DNA of 22,715 nt from an uncultured Ruminococcus sp. GTDB taxonomy: Bacteria > Bacillota > Clostridia > Oscillospirales > Ruminococcaceae. The position numbers and the translations under genes are program-made. Positions 1 through 8,672 of this stretch are shown piece after piece (position 1 is the first letter of the stretch; each line of letters starts with the position of its first letter). The stretch lies in the NCBI GenBank assembly GCA_910577575.1, contig CAJTOG010000027.1, positions 1-22,715 of the forward strand, given 5' to 3'. A model generated the notes under the pieces. That model was not told where the DNA came from, did no database searches, and saw nothing but the letters and a program-made list of their open reading frames with translations.

Positions 1-1
1 G

Positions 2-880
2 CTCGTACAGTGCAGAATATGGACAAAATGGCACAGTAAATCCAAATGGCAGTCATTCAGGGAAAATATTTTTCCAATTAACATAGGCAAGGTAGATGAC
101 AATTCGCTCAAAGAAATATGCGAACAGATAAGAAAGAATAAAATTGTTTCACTCAGAGCTTATGCAAGTTGGTATGAGAGGCTTGCGGAATTTCTTGAAC
201 AGCATCAGGAATATATTTCTGACCTTAAATCAATAAAAACAGCGATTTCAATATCTGAGGCACTTAATGAGGTTACACGTGAAAAAATAAAGAATCTTAT
301 CGGAGTTTCGATTGTTGAATGTTATGCTGATGAAGAGGCTGGAATTATGGCACAGCAGAAACCGGATGATACAAATTATTATCTTAATCATGCAGGATAT
401 GTTTTTGAGATATTGAAGCTTGACAGTGATGAACCGGCAGAATATGGTAAGCTGGGGCGAATTGTTATAACGGATTTGTATAATTATGCCTTTCCTCTTA
501 TACGTTATGATACAGGTGATACTGCAATTCTTGCAAAGGGAAATAATACAAGTCATGGCTGGGATTATTTAAGTAGACTTTATGGCAGACGGCTTGATTT
601 GATTTATGATGTAAACGGCAATGCACTTCACCCTATGAATTTCGCCCGTGTGCTGAAAAACATTTCAGGTATTGTACAATGGCAGTTTATTCAGAAAGAT
701 GAAACTGTATATGTTTTGAAGCTTAACGCCGATAAGGAACTGAATATGAATAGTCTTATGTCTGAAATCAAAGAAATAGTAGGAAAAGATGCAGATATTA
801 CTGTTGAAATGGTGAATGATATTCCTGTTCTTGCTTCGGGTAAAAGAAAACCTGTTGTATGCGAATGGAAAAAGAATTAA
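2..880 (+). CDS. PaaK/CapK-like adenylate-forming enzyme, 5'-truncated by window
   Basis: The frame is open from the window edge to the stop at 878-880, giving 292 visible residues. The true start lies outside, so the ATG at 347 is internal. The visible part matches the C-terminal half of phenylacetate-CoA ligase/CapK-like proteins of the ANL superfamily. A conserved acidic segment (ECYADEEAGIMAQQ) is followed by a GRIVITDLYNYAFPLIRYDTGD block, which carries the Arg and Asp that contact the adenylate ribose. A C-terminal swivel domain follows, with GKRKPVV near the end. Relatives in polysaccharide clusters are thought to activate a carboxylic acid as an adenylate for transfer to a sugar or carrier. 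The substrate cannot be read from this fragment. It sits 26 bp upstream of a sugar aminotransferase and is probably in the same operon. Family assignment is fairly sure; the role is inference. Confidence 0.75.
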   Translation, partial: LVQCRIWTKWHSKSKWQSFRENIFPINIGKVDDNSLKEICEQIRKNKIVSLRAYASWYERLAEFLEQHQEYISDLKSIKTAISISEALNEVTREKIKNLIGVSIVECYADEEAGIMAQQKPDDTNYYLNHAGYVFEILKLDSDEPAEYGKLGRIVITDLYNYAFPLIRYDTGDTAILAKGNNTSHGWDYLSRLYGRRLDLIYDVNGNALHPMNFARVLKNISGIVQWQFIQKDETVYVLKLNADKELNMNSLMSEIKEIVGKDADITVEMVNDIPVLASGKRKPVVCEWKKN

Positions 881-906
881 TTTAATAATATGGAGATAGA
901 TATATC

Positions 907-2016
907 ATGTCAGATAAAATATTTGTAACACGTTCATCAATGCCTGATTATGAAGAATACTGTAATGAGATAAAAAAACTCTGGGATACACGCTGGCTGA
1001 CTAATATGGGTGAAAAACATCAGCAATTACAGTCAGAGCTTACTGAATATCTCGGAGTAGAAAAAGTAGATTTACTTACAAATGGTCATATGGCTCTGGA
1101 GTTATCAATGCAGGCACTTGGTCTTGAAGGCGAAGTTATCACAACACCGTTCACTTTTGCTTCAACAACTCATGCTATTGTAAGAAATGGCTTGGAACCT
1201 GTATTCTGTGATGTGAATCCTGATGATTTTACAATTGATACAAGCAAAATTGAGGCTCTTATAACCGAAAAAACAAGTGCAATAGTACCTGTTCATGTCT
1301 ACGGCAACATCTGCAATATTGAGGAAATCGAACGCATTGCAGGCAAATATGGACTTAAAGTAATTTATGATGCAGCCCATACATTCGGGGAGAAATACAA
1401 GGGCAGGGGAGTCGGTTCATTCGGTGATGTTTCATGTTTCAGTTTTCATGCTACAAAAGTATTCCATAGTATCGAGGGTGGAGCAGTATGTTTCAGGGAT
1501 GAAGATTTCGGCAAAGCATTGCATAATCTGAAAAATTTTGGTATCAAAGACCCTGAAACTGTTGAATCAGTCGGAGCAAATGCAAAGATGAATGAATTCT
1601 GTGCTGCAATGGGAATATGTAATCTTCGTCATATTGATGATGAGATTGCCAAAAGAAAGTTGGTTGTTGAACGTTACAGAAATCATCTTGATGGAATCGA
1701 GGGCATACAGCTTAATCCTGTTCAGGATGGTGTGGAATCAAATTATGCTTATTTTCCTGTGATATTCAATAAATCAATTTTTGGTGCGAACAGAGACGAA
1801 ATTTTTAAAGTTCTTAATGAAAACAATATAGGTGCAAGAAAATATTTCTATCCGCTTACAAATACTTTTGAATGTTTTAACGGAAAATATGATGTAACTC
1901 TTACTCCAGTTGCATTAAATCTCAGTAAGCAGGTTCTGACTATGCCGCTTTATGCTGATTTGAAATTAAGCGATGTTGACCGTATATGCGATATAATTTT
2001 AAGTTGCAGGAAATGA
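907..2016 (+). CDS. DegT/DnrJ/EryC1 sugar aminotransferase, VioA-like
   Basis: This 369-residue protein is a PLP-dependent nucleotide-sugar aminotransferase of the DegT/DnrJ/EryC1/StrS family. The PLP lysine is K184 in SFHATKVF, followed by the SIEGGAV block. D155 in VIYDAAH should contact the pyridine nitrogen, and the N-terminal TNG segment (58-60) lies in the cofactor phosphate region. The HATKVF signature and the N-terminal WLTNMG motif resemble VioA-type enzymes, which aminate dTDP-4-keto-6-deoxyglucose at C4 using glutamate. The neighbouring rmlA and rmlB would supply exactly that substrate, which supports the assignment. The length is normal for the family. A GGAG ribosome binding site lies about 10 bases before the ATG. 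The exact sugar product (4-amino at C4, gluco or galacto) is inferred and not proven. Confidence 0.88.
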   Translation: MSDKIFVTRSSMPDYEEYCNEIKKLWDTRWLTNMGEKHQQLQSELTEYLGVEKVDLLTNGHMALELSMQALGLEGEVITTPFTFASTTHAIVRNGLEPVFCDVNPDDFTIDTSKIEALITEKTSAIVPVHVYGNICNIEEIERIAGKYGLKVIYDAAHTFGEKYKGRGVGSFGDVSCFSFHATKVFHSIEGGAVCFRDEDFGKALHNLKNFGIKDPETVESVGANAKMNEFCAAMGICNLRHIDDEIAKRKLVVERYRNHLDGIEGIQLNPVQDGVESNYAYFPVIFNKSIFGANRDEIFKVLNENNIGARKYFYPLTNTFECFNGKYDVTLTPVALNLSKQVLTMPLYADLKLSDVDRICDIILSCRK

Positions 2017-2023
2017 GTATAAA

Positions 2024-3103
2024 ATGGCAGAAAATATAAAATTACTTCCGAAACAGCGTGAATCAAATCTTGAATTGTTTCGTATTATAACAATGATTTT
2101 AATTATTGCACATCATTATGTTGTAAATTCCGGATTGATGACAGATGAATATATTTATTCTGATTTGACATCATGGCGTTCCATGTTTTTGCTTTTGTTT
2201 GGTGCATGGGGAAAAACCGGAATAAACTGTTTTATGATGATTACAGGATATTTCATGTGCAAGTCACAGATTACTTTGAAAAAATTCGTAAAGCTTCTGG
2301 CACAGATTTATTTTTACAAGATAATTTTTTACTGTATATTTCTGTTTACCGGATATACACCATTTTCAGTAAGCGGATTTATTAAAATTATACTTCCTGT
2401 TTCAAGTGTCGAACATAATTTTACAGGTTGTTTTTTACTGTTTTTCCTTTGTATTCCTTTTCTGAATATACTTATTCACAACATGAATGAAAAACAGCAT
2501 ATAAAACTGATAGTTCTTATGGGAGTCATATATATCTTTTTTGGAACAGTTCCAACATTAAATGTTAATATGAACTATGTTTCATGGTTCAGTGTAATTT
2601 ATTTCATTGCATCATATATAAGACTTTATCCTAAAAAATTTTTCGAGAATACAAAATTATGGGGAATTTTATCACTGATATCAATAATTCTTTCATTATC
2701 AAGTGTTATTGTATGTTCATTTGCTAATCAGAAATTAGGAATATCTGTCTATCCGTTTTCATTTGTGTCAGATTCAAATACATTTCTTGCTGTTTCAACA
2801 GGGGTTACAACATTTATGTTCTTTAAAAATATGAAAATTGGGCACAGTAACATTATCAATACAATTTCGGCAACAACATTTGGCGTTCTTCTGATTCATG
2901 CCAACAGTGATTCCATGAGAAAATGGCTCTGGCAAGATTTTTTGGACAATACAGGAATGTATAACTCTGAAATGCTTATAATTCATGCTGTCGGAAGTGT
3001 TCTGATAATATTTATAATATGTTCATTAATAGATATACTCAGAATCCGTTTTATTGAAAAACCGTTTTTAAATTTCTGGGATAAAAAATTTTCTGAACAG
3101 TAA
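2024..3103 (+). CDS. Acyltransferase 3 family integral membrane protein
   Basis: The protein has 359 residues and about ten hydrophobic segments. The N-terminal pattern ESNLELFRIITMILIIAHH (R20, H30-H31) is the hallmark of acyltransferase-3/OafA/WecH enzymes, in which the first-helix Arg and His are essential. These enzymes move acetyl or other acyl groups across the membrane onto surface sugars. The C-terminal LRIRFIEKPFLNFW ending is also typical. Seven bases separate it from the aminotransferase stop, so the two are probably translationally coupled. The ribosome binding site is weak (GGAAATGAG within the end of the upstream gene). The likely role is O- or N-acylation of the polysaccharide built by this cluster. 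The acyl donor and acceptor are unknown. Confidence 0.85.
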   Translation: MAENIKLLPKQRESNLELFRIITMILIIAHHYVVNSGLMTDEYIYSDLTSWRSMFLLLFGAWGKTGINCFMMITGYFMCKSQITLKKFVKLLAQIYFYKIIFYCIFLFTGYTPFSVSGFIKIILPVSSVEHNFTGCFLLFFLCIPFLNILIHNMNEKQHIKLIVLMGVIYIFFGTVPTLNVNMNYVSWFSVIYFIASYIRLYPKKFFENTKLWGILSLISIILSLSSVIVCSFANQKLGISVYPFSFVSDSNTFLAVSTGVTTFMFFKNMKIGHSNIINTISATTFGVLLIHANSDSMRKWLWQDFLDNTGMYNSEMLIIHAVGSVLIIFIICSLIDILRIRFIEKPFLNFWDKKFSEQ

Positions 3104-3114
3104 GGAGCTTAATT

Positions 3115-3999
3115 ATGAAAGGAATTATTCTTGCCGGAGGTTCCGGCACAAGACTTTATCCGTTAACAAAAGTAACATCGAAACAGTTGCTTCCGATTTA
3201 TGATAAACCGATGATTTATTATCCGCTGTCAACACTTATGCTGGCAGGAATAAGGGATATTTTGATTATTTCAACTCCTGTTGATACTCCTCGCTTTCAG
3301 GAGCTTTTAGGTGATGGCAGTCATTTTGGGATAAATCTGTCCTATGCAGTTCAGCCGAGTCCTGATGGTCTTGCACAGGCATTTCTGATTGGCAAGGAAT
3401 TTATCGGTGATGACTCATGTGCAATGGTTTTAGGCGATAATATTTTTTACGGCGGTTGGTTCAGTAAGAATCTGAAAGAGGCGGTAAGGAATGCTGAAAA
3501 CGGTGATGCAACTATTTTCGGTTATTATGTAAAAGACCCTGAGCGTTTCGGAATTGTTGAATTTGATGAAAATAAGAAAGTACTTTCAGTTGAGGAAAAA
3601 CCACAGAATCCCAAGTCAAATTACTGTATAACAGGACTTTACTTCTATCCTAAGGGTGTGTCTGAAATGGCTGAAAGGGTCAAGCCTTCTGCAAGGGGAG
3701 AACTTGAAATTACTACTCTGAATGAAATGTATCTGAAACAGGACAAGCTCAAAGTTCAGATTTTAGGACGTGGATTTGCGTGGCTTGATACTGGTACAAT
3801 GGACAGTCTTATGGAAGCGGCACTTTTTGTTCAGACAATTCAGAACAGACAGGGAGTTGTAATTTCTGCACTTGAAGAAATTGCTTATCATGAAAAATGG
3901 ATAACTAAAGAAAAGCTTGTCGAATCGGCTAAGATGTATGGAAAATCTCCTTACGGCGAACATCTTATGACTGTTGCACAGAATAAACTGAAATTTTAA
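3115..3999 (+). CDS. rmlA: Glucose-1-phosphate thymidylyltransferase
   Basis: RmlA (RfbA) joins dTTP and glucose-1-phosphate to make dTDP-glucose and pyrophosphate in the cytoplasm, the entry step to dTDP-deoxysugars. The 294-residue length is typical. The nucleotide-binding loop is LAGGSGTRLYPLT (G8-R13), followed by KQLLPIYDKPMIYYP with K24. Further signatures are PSPDGLAQA (81-89), metal-binding D108 in VLGDN, EEKP, and GFAWLDTGT near residue 220. An AAGGAGC ribosome binding site precedes the ATG by about 8 bases. The gene lies 11 bp after the acyltransferase and 13 bp before rmlB, so it belongs to the same operon. Confidence 0.97.
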   Translation: MKGIILAGGSGTRLYPLTKVTSKQLLPIYDKPMIYYPLSTLMLAGIRDILIISTPVDTPRFQELLGDGSHFGINLSYAVQPSPDGLAQAFLIGKEFIGDDSCAMVLGDNIFYGGWFSKNLKEAVRNAENGDATIFGYYVKDPERFGIVEFDENKKVLSVEEKPQNPKSNYCITGLYFYPKGVSEMAERVKPSARGELEITTLNEMYLKQDKLKVQILGRGFAWLDTGTMDSLMEAALFVQTIQNRQGVVISALEEIAYHEKWITKEKLVESAKMYGKSPYGEHLMTVAQNKLKF

Positions 4000-4012
4000 A
4001 GAGGTGTAAAAA

Positions 4013-5032
4013 ATGACTATTATTGTAACCGGCGGTGCCGGATTTATCGGAAGCAATTTTATTTTTCATATGCTTGAAAAATATCCTGATTATCGTATTA
4101 TCTGTCTTGATAAACTTACCTATGCCGGAAATCTCTCAACGCTTTCTGGCATCATGAATAAATCGAACTTCCGTTTTGTGAAGGCTGATATCTGCGACAG
4201 AGATGCAGTGAATAAGCTTTTTGAAGAAGAAAAGCCCGATATTGTTGTAAATTTTGCAGCTGAATCTCATGTTGACAGAAGTATTGAAAATCCTGACATT
4301 TTTTTGCAGACAAATATTATAGGAACTTCTGTTCTTATGGATGCCTGCCGTAAGTATGGTATAAAGCGTTATCATCAGGTTTCAACTGATGAGGTTTATG
4401 GCGATTTGCCACTTGATAGACCCGATTTATTTTTTACTGAAACTACTCCTATTCATGCAAGCAGTCCATACAGCTCATCAAAGGCAAGTGCAGACCTTCT
4501 TGTTCTTGCATATCATAGAACCTATGGTCTTCCGGTTACTGTTTCAAGATGCTCGAACAATTACGGACCTTATCATTTTCCGGAGAAACTTATCCCGCTT
4601 ATGATAGCAAATGCTCTGAATGATAAACCGCTTCCTGTTTACGGTGAGGGTAAAAACGTCCGTGACTGGCTTTATGTTGAGGACCATTGTAAAGCTATAG
4701 ACCTGATTATTCATAATGGAACAATTGGCGAGGTTTATAATATAGGCGGACATAATGAAATGGCAAATATAGATATTGTGAAAATAATATGCAGGGAACT
4801 GAATAAGCCTGAAAGTCTTATAACCTATGTTGCTGACAGAAAAGGTCACGATATGAGGTATGCCATTGACCCGACAAAAATCCACAGTGAACTTGGCTGG
4901 CTTCCTGAGACTAAATTTGCCGATGGTATTAAGAAAACAATTCAGTGGTATCTTGATAACCGTGAATGGTGGGAAACTATCATATCAGGTGAATATAAGA
5001 ATTACTATGAAAAAATGTATAATAACAGATAA
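4013..5032 (+). CDS. rmlB: dTDP-glucose 4,6-dehydratase
   Basis: RmlB (RfbB) is an extended short-chain dehydrogenase that converts dTDP-glucose to dTDP-4-keto-6-deoxyglucose using bound NAD. The 339 residues start with the Rossmann motif VTGGAGFIGSNF (GxxGxxG at 7-13). The catalytic T125-D126-E127 sits in STDEVYG, and the YxxxK pair is Y153 and K157 in SPYSSSKAS. Sugar-nucleotide motifs RCSNNYGP, YGEGKNVRDW and YNIGG are present. The ribosome binding site GAGGTG lies 8 bases before the ATG. It is the last gene of the cluster and is followed directly by a strong terminator. No rmlC or rmlD follows, which favours the 4-keto sugar going to the aminotransferase here and not, or not only, to rhamnose. 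Confidence 0.97.
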   Translation: MTIIVTGGAGFIGSNFIFHMLEKYPDYRIICLDKLTYAGNLSTLSGIMNKSNFRFVKADICDRDAVNKLFEEEKPDIVVNFAAESHVDRSIENPDIFLQTNIIGTSVLMDACRKYGIKRYHQVSTDEVYGDLPLDRPDLFFTETTPIHASSPYSSSKASADLLVLAYHRTYGLPVTVSRCSNNYGPYHFPEKLIPLMIANALNDKPLPVYGEGKNVRDWLYVEDHCKAIDLIIHNGTIGEVYNIGGHNEMANIDIVKIICRELNKPESLITYVADRKGHDMRYAIDPTKIHSELGWLPETKFADGIKKTIQWYLDNREWWETIISGEYKNYYEKMYNNR

Positions 5033-5033
5033 T

Positions 5034-5065
5034 AAAAAACTGCCTGTTGATTCAGGCAGTTTTTT
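5034..5065. terminator. Bidirectional intrinsic terminator between rmlB and permease gene
   Basis: An 8-bp core stem ACTGCCTG (5039-5046) pairs with CAGGCAGT (5053-5060) across a 6-base loop. It is flanked by A6 on the left and T6 on the right, so each strand reads a hairpin followed by a U run. It sits immediately after the rmlB stop and 25 bp from the stop of the convergent permease gene, and probably ends both transcripts. Confidence 0.93.
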
Positions 5066-5090
5066 GGTTTATAAATCTCAGTCGTTTACA

Positions 5091-7298
5091 TCAAGTCTGT
5101 GATGTATTGGTTTCTGATGTTTTTATGGTCTTTTTTAAGTTTTCGGTTGCTTTTTCAAGCAGTTCGACATTGTCATTTCTATCAGGTAAAAAGAGAAATT
5201 TATTGTTTAATTCAATTACGGCAAGAGGTTTTTCGCATATAATTATAGGAGTAAATCTGTCAAGAAGTTCAACAGCATTTTCATTTGTTGATGTTATAAG
5301 TCTGACCATCAAGCCATCCAAATCTGTTCTTATGGTTTTAGGATATACTGCTGTTATTTCTTCTGTTTTTGTAGGATTACTGTTGATATTATAAGAATAT
5401 AAACCATAATAGTTTGAGTCATCATCTTTTTCTATAAAACTTTTTACATTGGTTTTGAAAACAGGATATATGCTCATGGGAATAACGGCAGGTATGTTTG
5501 TATTCTTTGAAATTGGTTCAATATCAGCATCAAGAACATCAATAGTATTTTCAAAAGATTCAAGTACCCAGTAATTACCGATAAAACAGTAAACATCTCC
5601 GTTTATAAGTTCATCTTTCGTCATACTGAGCATATCATTTTCGTAAGCCTGACGGATTTCGTTTATCTGTCTTTCTGTAAGAGTTCTGCTTCCTATATCA
5701 TTGTTCAGTTTATCATATATTGAAATAGTATATCTGTTATTTACTTCGTTTCCGTCGTCGTATATATTTTTTGTTCCTATGTTATTTGATGAATATTTTG
5801 CATATTCATCTGAAAGAAGAACAGTTTTTGTAAGGTCATCAAGCATAACGGAGTTTACAGTATATCTGCGTTTTACTGTTGCACCTGTAATAGTTGAGTA
5901 TTCAAATGTAATGCTTAAATCATCATTATAACAAGACAGAACATTGTCATCATCTGAAATAGGTTCATAACTGTAATCATCAGGATTAAAATGCCTGTCT
6001 ACTATTTCCTTGTTGAGTTCAATTGCAGTCTTTATAACTTCCTTGTCCCTGAAACTTACATCATACATATTGATATTGTCAAATGATAAGCGTACATTTT
6101 CAACACTTATTGCAGACGGTACGTGTTTTGAAGCACCAAAACCGTCAGTAACTTTACATACCTGACAGATTCCCAGAACTGATATTACAGCAAGAGCAAA
6201 TCCTATGGGAGCAGTCCAGAATTTTTTGAATCCACGGCGTGTAATTACTTCCATAATAAACCATCCGACTGCACACATTACAATTCCTGCAACTACAAAT
6301 CCGTTATAGGTGATAAACAGGGAAAGTATACAAAATACAGCCATTGTCATGACAGCATAGAAAAATGCCTTGTAAACGTATGGTTTGGCGACATCTTCTG
6401 CTTTTCTGAATCTGTAAAGCAGATAAGCACCAAATGTATATAATGCATTAAATAGCATAGTTATCAGAATCCATTTTATATATATTGATATATTGTATTG
6501 ATATCCGTCTGATGCATACATGGAATCAGATGTATAATTCATGAAGAATGCAAATGCACCAAAAGGAGAAGTGCTTGTAAAAATATTGCTCATAAATATA
6601 GAGTCGCCGGTCATTCCGAATCCGGAAGTTTCAACTATTGCAAGCCATAAACAGCCGATTGTTGCAGGTATCATGCCAATAAATGCGAATATTCCGAAAA
6701 TTGACTCAAAAGTGCTTCCGCAGAAAGTTATTGCGAATATGGACATTGAGTAAATCTGAATCATCGTAATTATCACAATAAAGCATAATTTTAATATTTC
6801 GGGAACAATTTCCCAAAATTCATGCATATCAACAAAGATACTTCCTATTCCTGAAATTATGAGGGATAAAATTATTGCACCGATTGCAGGAGCAATATAG
6901 ATAGTAAGCCCTGAAAGATAGTCGGCAAAAAATCTTTGTGTACTGTTCAATGGAAGGGAATAATGCATATCGACGATAGTTTTTCTGTATAAATATGAGA
7001 AGTGAAACAGTGCGATTACAATTCCTATAGAAATACTTATCATTATTGTTATAACCGCCAGAACAGCAAACGGCATACAGGCTTCCATAACAGCTTCTTC
7101 AACAGCATATTCAGCATCATGATAGTTATAGTTCTTGCCGTCAAAATAAAATCCGATTATTGCAATAACTGAAAACACGGGGAGTCCGAGAAGTTCAAGA
7201 ACGATATTGATAATAAATTGTTTTTTATTGCCTGAAATGTTATTGAGATAGCGAGTGCCGAAAAAATTTGCTTTTTTACTTGATGTCACTGCTGTCAT
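5091..7298 (-). CDS. ABC-2 type transporter permease with large extracytoplasmic domain
   Basis: I place the start at the ATG at 7298, which gives 735 residues, because GGAGGTG lies about 9 bases upstream. A longer open frame reaching 7400 lies inside the ATPase gene and has no such site. Residues from about 30 to 410 contain many hydrophobic segments. The cytoplasmic DMHYSLPLNSTQRFFADYLS stretch (about 110-130) is the kind of coupling segment seen in ABC-2 permeases. The C-terminal 320 residues or so are hydrophilic, contain few cysteines, and are presumably outside the membrane. The gene overlaps the ATPase gene by 23 bp. By analogy with Bacillus ytr operons, which respond to cell-wall antibiotics, it may serve envelope-stress defence. 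The substrate is unknown and I do not recognise a named family for the C-terminal domain. Confidence 0.82.
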   Translation of the reverse strand: MTAVTSSKKANFFGTRYLNNISGNKKQFIINIVLELLGLPVFSVIAIIGFYFDGKNYNYHDAEYAVEEAVMEACMPFAVLAVITIMISISIGIVIALFHFSYLYRKTIVDMHYSLPLNSTQRFFADYLSGLTIYIAPAIGAIILSLIISGIGSIFVDMHEFWEIVPEILKLCFIVIITMIQIYSMSIFAITFCGSTFESIFGIFAFIGMIPATIGCLWLAIVETSGFGMTGDSIFMSNIFTSTSPFGAFAFFMNYTSDSMYASDGYQYNISIYIKWILITMLFNALYTFGAYLLYRFRKAEDVAKPYVYKAFFYAVMTMAVFCILSLFITYNGFVVAGIVMCAVGWFIMEVITRRGFKKFWTAPIGFALAVISVLGICQVCKVTDGFGASKHVPSAISVENVRLSFDNINMYDVSFRDKEVIKTAIELNKEIVDRHFNPDDYSYEPISDDDNVLSCYNDDLSITFEYSTITGATVKRRYTVNSVMLDDLTKTVLLSDEYAKYSSNNIGTKNIYDDGNEVNNRYTISIYDKLNNDIGSRTLTERQINEIRQAYENDMLSMTKDELINGDVYCFIGNYWVLESFENTIDVLDADIEPISKNTNIPAVIPMSIYPVFKTNVKSFIEKDDDSNYYGLYSYNINSNPTKTEEITAVYPKTIRTDLDGLMVRLITSTNENAVELLDRFTPIIICEKPLAVIELNNKFLFLPDRNDNVELLEKATENLKKTIKTSETNTSQT

Positions 7299-8199
7299 AT
7301 CCAAGCACCTCCAGTTCATAAATAAAGATTTCCTCAAGTGAAAGCGGAATAAGTTCAAGAAGCACAGGCTTTTTAGGAGCAAAAAATTTCTCAAGTTCAC
7401 TCATTTCACCTTTAGCAATAATATAGTAAATACTCTGACTTCTTTCAAAATGAAGTATTTCAAGTCCGTCTGCAATAAGTTGTTCACGGGTATATTCAAT
7501 AGGTTCTCCGCTGGCATTTTTCGGGAATACTACCTGAATTTTATGAACACTGCTCATAACACTGTCAATTTCACGTGAGAATATAATTTTACCATTGTGA
7601 AGAAGTGCGGCAGTATCACAGACCTCATTGATTTCCTTAAGGTTATGCGATGATATTATAGTAGTAAGCTGTCTGTCAAGCATTGCATCAACAAGCATTT
7701 TCTTTACTATAATTCTTATAGTCGGGTCAAGACCGTCAAAAGCCTCATCAAGAAGCAGATAATCAGTTCTACATGCAAGACCGATTATAACAATCGCCTG
7801 ACGTTTCATTCCTTTTGAAAAAGTATTTATTTTCTTGTCGAGCGGAAGATTCACACGTTTTCGGAGTTCTTCAAACATTTCATCTGAAAAATTCCTGTAG
7901 TAGCTTTTATAATATTTTTTCAGCGACTTGAGTGTATAATTTCCAAATTGTACAGTTTCGTCATTAATAAAGAATACTTTTTCTTTTGCAGAGATATTGT
8001 CATAAACAGGTTCACCGTCAATAAGCACATCGCCACTTTCCTGTTTGTAGATACCTGAAAGCAGACGAAGAATAGTAGATTTTCCCGCACCATTAGAACC
8101 AAGAAGTCCAAAAGCTGTACCTTTTTCAATTGTAAGGTCAACGCCGTCGAGTGCAGTATAACTGTCAAATTTTTTAACAGTATTTTTTAATTCAATCAT
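7276..8199 (-). CDS. ABC transporter ATP-binding protein, YtrB-like
   Basis: A 307-residue ATPase. Walker A is GSNGAGKS (34-41), Walker B is YLLLDEAF (147-154), and the switch histidine is H185 in ISSHNLKEI. The signature motif is degenerate: TFSKGMKRQ (126-134) replaces LSGGQ, as is common in ABC-2 exporters of the YtrB/YhcH kind. The C-terminal 80 residues form an extra regulatory region. The AGGAGGT ribosome binding site lies within the end of the GntR gene, and the start ATG overlaps the GntR stop as ATGA, so the two are translationally coupled. It should energise the permease encoded directly downstream. Confidence 0.93.
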   Translation of the reverse strand: MIELKNTVKKFDSYTALDGVDLTIEKGTAFGLLGSNGAGKSTILRLLSGIYKQESGDVLIDGEPVYDNISAKEKVFFINDETVQFGNYTLKSLKKYYKSYYRNFSDEMFEELRKRVNLPLDKKINTFSKGMKRQAIVIIGLACRTDYLLLDEAFDGLDPTIRIIVKKMLVDAMLDRQLTTIISSHNLKEINEVCDTAALLHNGKIIFSREIDSVMSSVHKIQVVFPKNASGEPIEYTREQLIADGLEILHFERSQSIYYIIAKGEMSELEKFFAPKKPVLLELIPLSLEEIFIYELEVLGYDSSDIK

Positions 8200-8570
8200 G
8201 TTGATACCTCCTTATTCCGTTTAAATACTAAATCGATTCTTTGTTTCATGGTATCAGCTGATACCCCCCATTTCATTGCAGTAACTGCCGATTTTTCAAA
8301 TTCGAGTAGTGAGGCTTCCTGAAAAATATTGTTATCCATATCAGCAATAAAGCTCCCACGTCCCGGAACAGAGTAGATAACGCCTTTTCTTTCAAGTTCC
8401 TGATAGGCTTTTGCAACGGTATTCGGATTGACTCCAGTATCCTTTGCAAGATTTCTCACACTCGGAAGCTGGTCGTTTTCATTCAGAGTACCTGAAATTG
8501 CAAGCTCAATGATTTTGGTATAAATCTGCTCATAAATCGGGATTCTGCTTGTTAAATCAATAGAAAACAT
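8196..8570 (-). CDS. GntR-family repressor, YtrA subfamily
   Basis: A 124-residue regulator. Residues 8-78 form the GntR winged helix: IPIYEQIYTKIIELAISG, then LPSVRNLAKDTGVNPNTVAKAY with the recognition helix, then the wing GVIYSVPGRGSFIA. Only about 45 residues follow, which is the short C-terminal tail of the YtrA subfamily and not a FadR- or HutC-type ligand domain. YtrA-type genes are nearly always the first gene of an ABC transporter operon that they repress, as here. An AAAGGAG ribosome binding site precedes the ATG by 7 bases. A palindromic operator and promoter lie just upstream (8592-8656). The inducing signal cannot be deduced. Confidence 0.93.
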   Translation of the reverse strand: MFSIDLTSRIPIYEQIYTKIIELAISGTLNENDQLPSVRNLAKDTGVNPNTVAKAYQELERKGVIYSVPGRGSFIADMDNNIFQEASLLEFEKSAVTAMKWGVSADTMKQRIDLVFKRNKEVST

Positions 8571-8591
8571 AAACTCTCCTTTCTGTTTGCT

Positions 8592-8614
8592 GTGTACTAT
8601 TATTTATAATACAC
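8592..8614. promoter_or_regulatory. Palindromic operator for the YtrA-type repressor
   Basis: The 23-bp sequence has perfect GTGTA / TACAC outer arms separated by exactly 13 bp, and 9 of the 11 symmetric pairs match. From memory, the Bacillus YtrA operator is AGTGTA-N13-TACACT, so both arms and spacing agree. It lies just downstream of the -10 box, between the likely transcription start and the GntR start codon, as expected for autorepression. Confidence 0.8.
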
Positions 8615-8627
8615 CTGTTACACTTAT

Positions 8628-8656
8628 ATAATAACACATAGTTCTTAATTTGTCAA
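8628..8656 (-). promoter_or_regulatory. Sigma-A promoter of the GntR-ABC operon
   Basis: On the minus strand a perfect -35 TTGACA (8656-8651) is followed after 17 bp by a -10 TATTAT (8633-8628). Transcription would start near 8621 and run through the palindrome into the GntR gene. Confidence 0.85.
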
Positions 8657-8672
8657 TACTTTTTGGAAAAAT

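Noticed and set aside
7299..7400. N-terminal extension of the permease to the ATG at 7400
   Set aside because: The added 34 residues lie wholly inside the ATPase gene in another frame and lack a ribosome binding site, whereas the ATG at 7298 has GGAGGTG.
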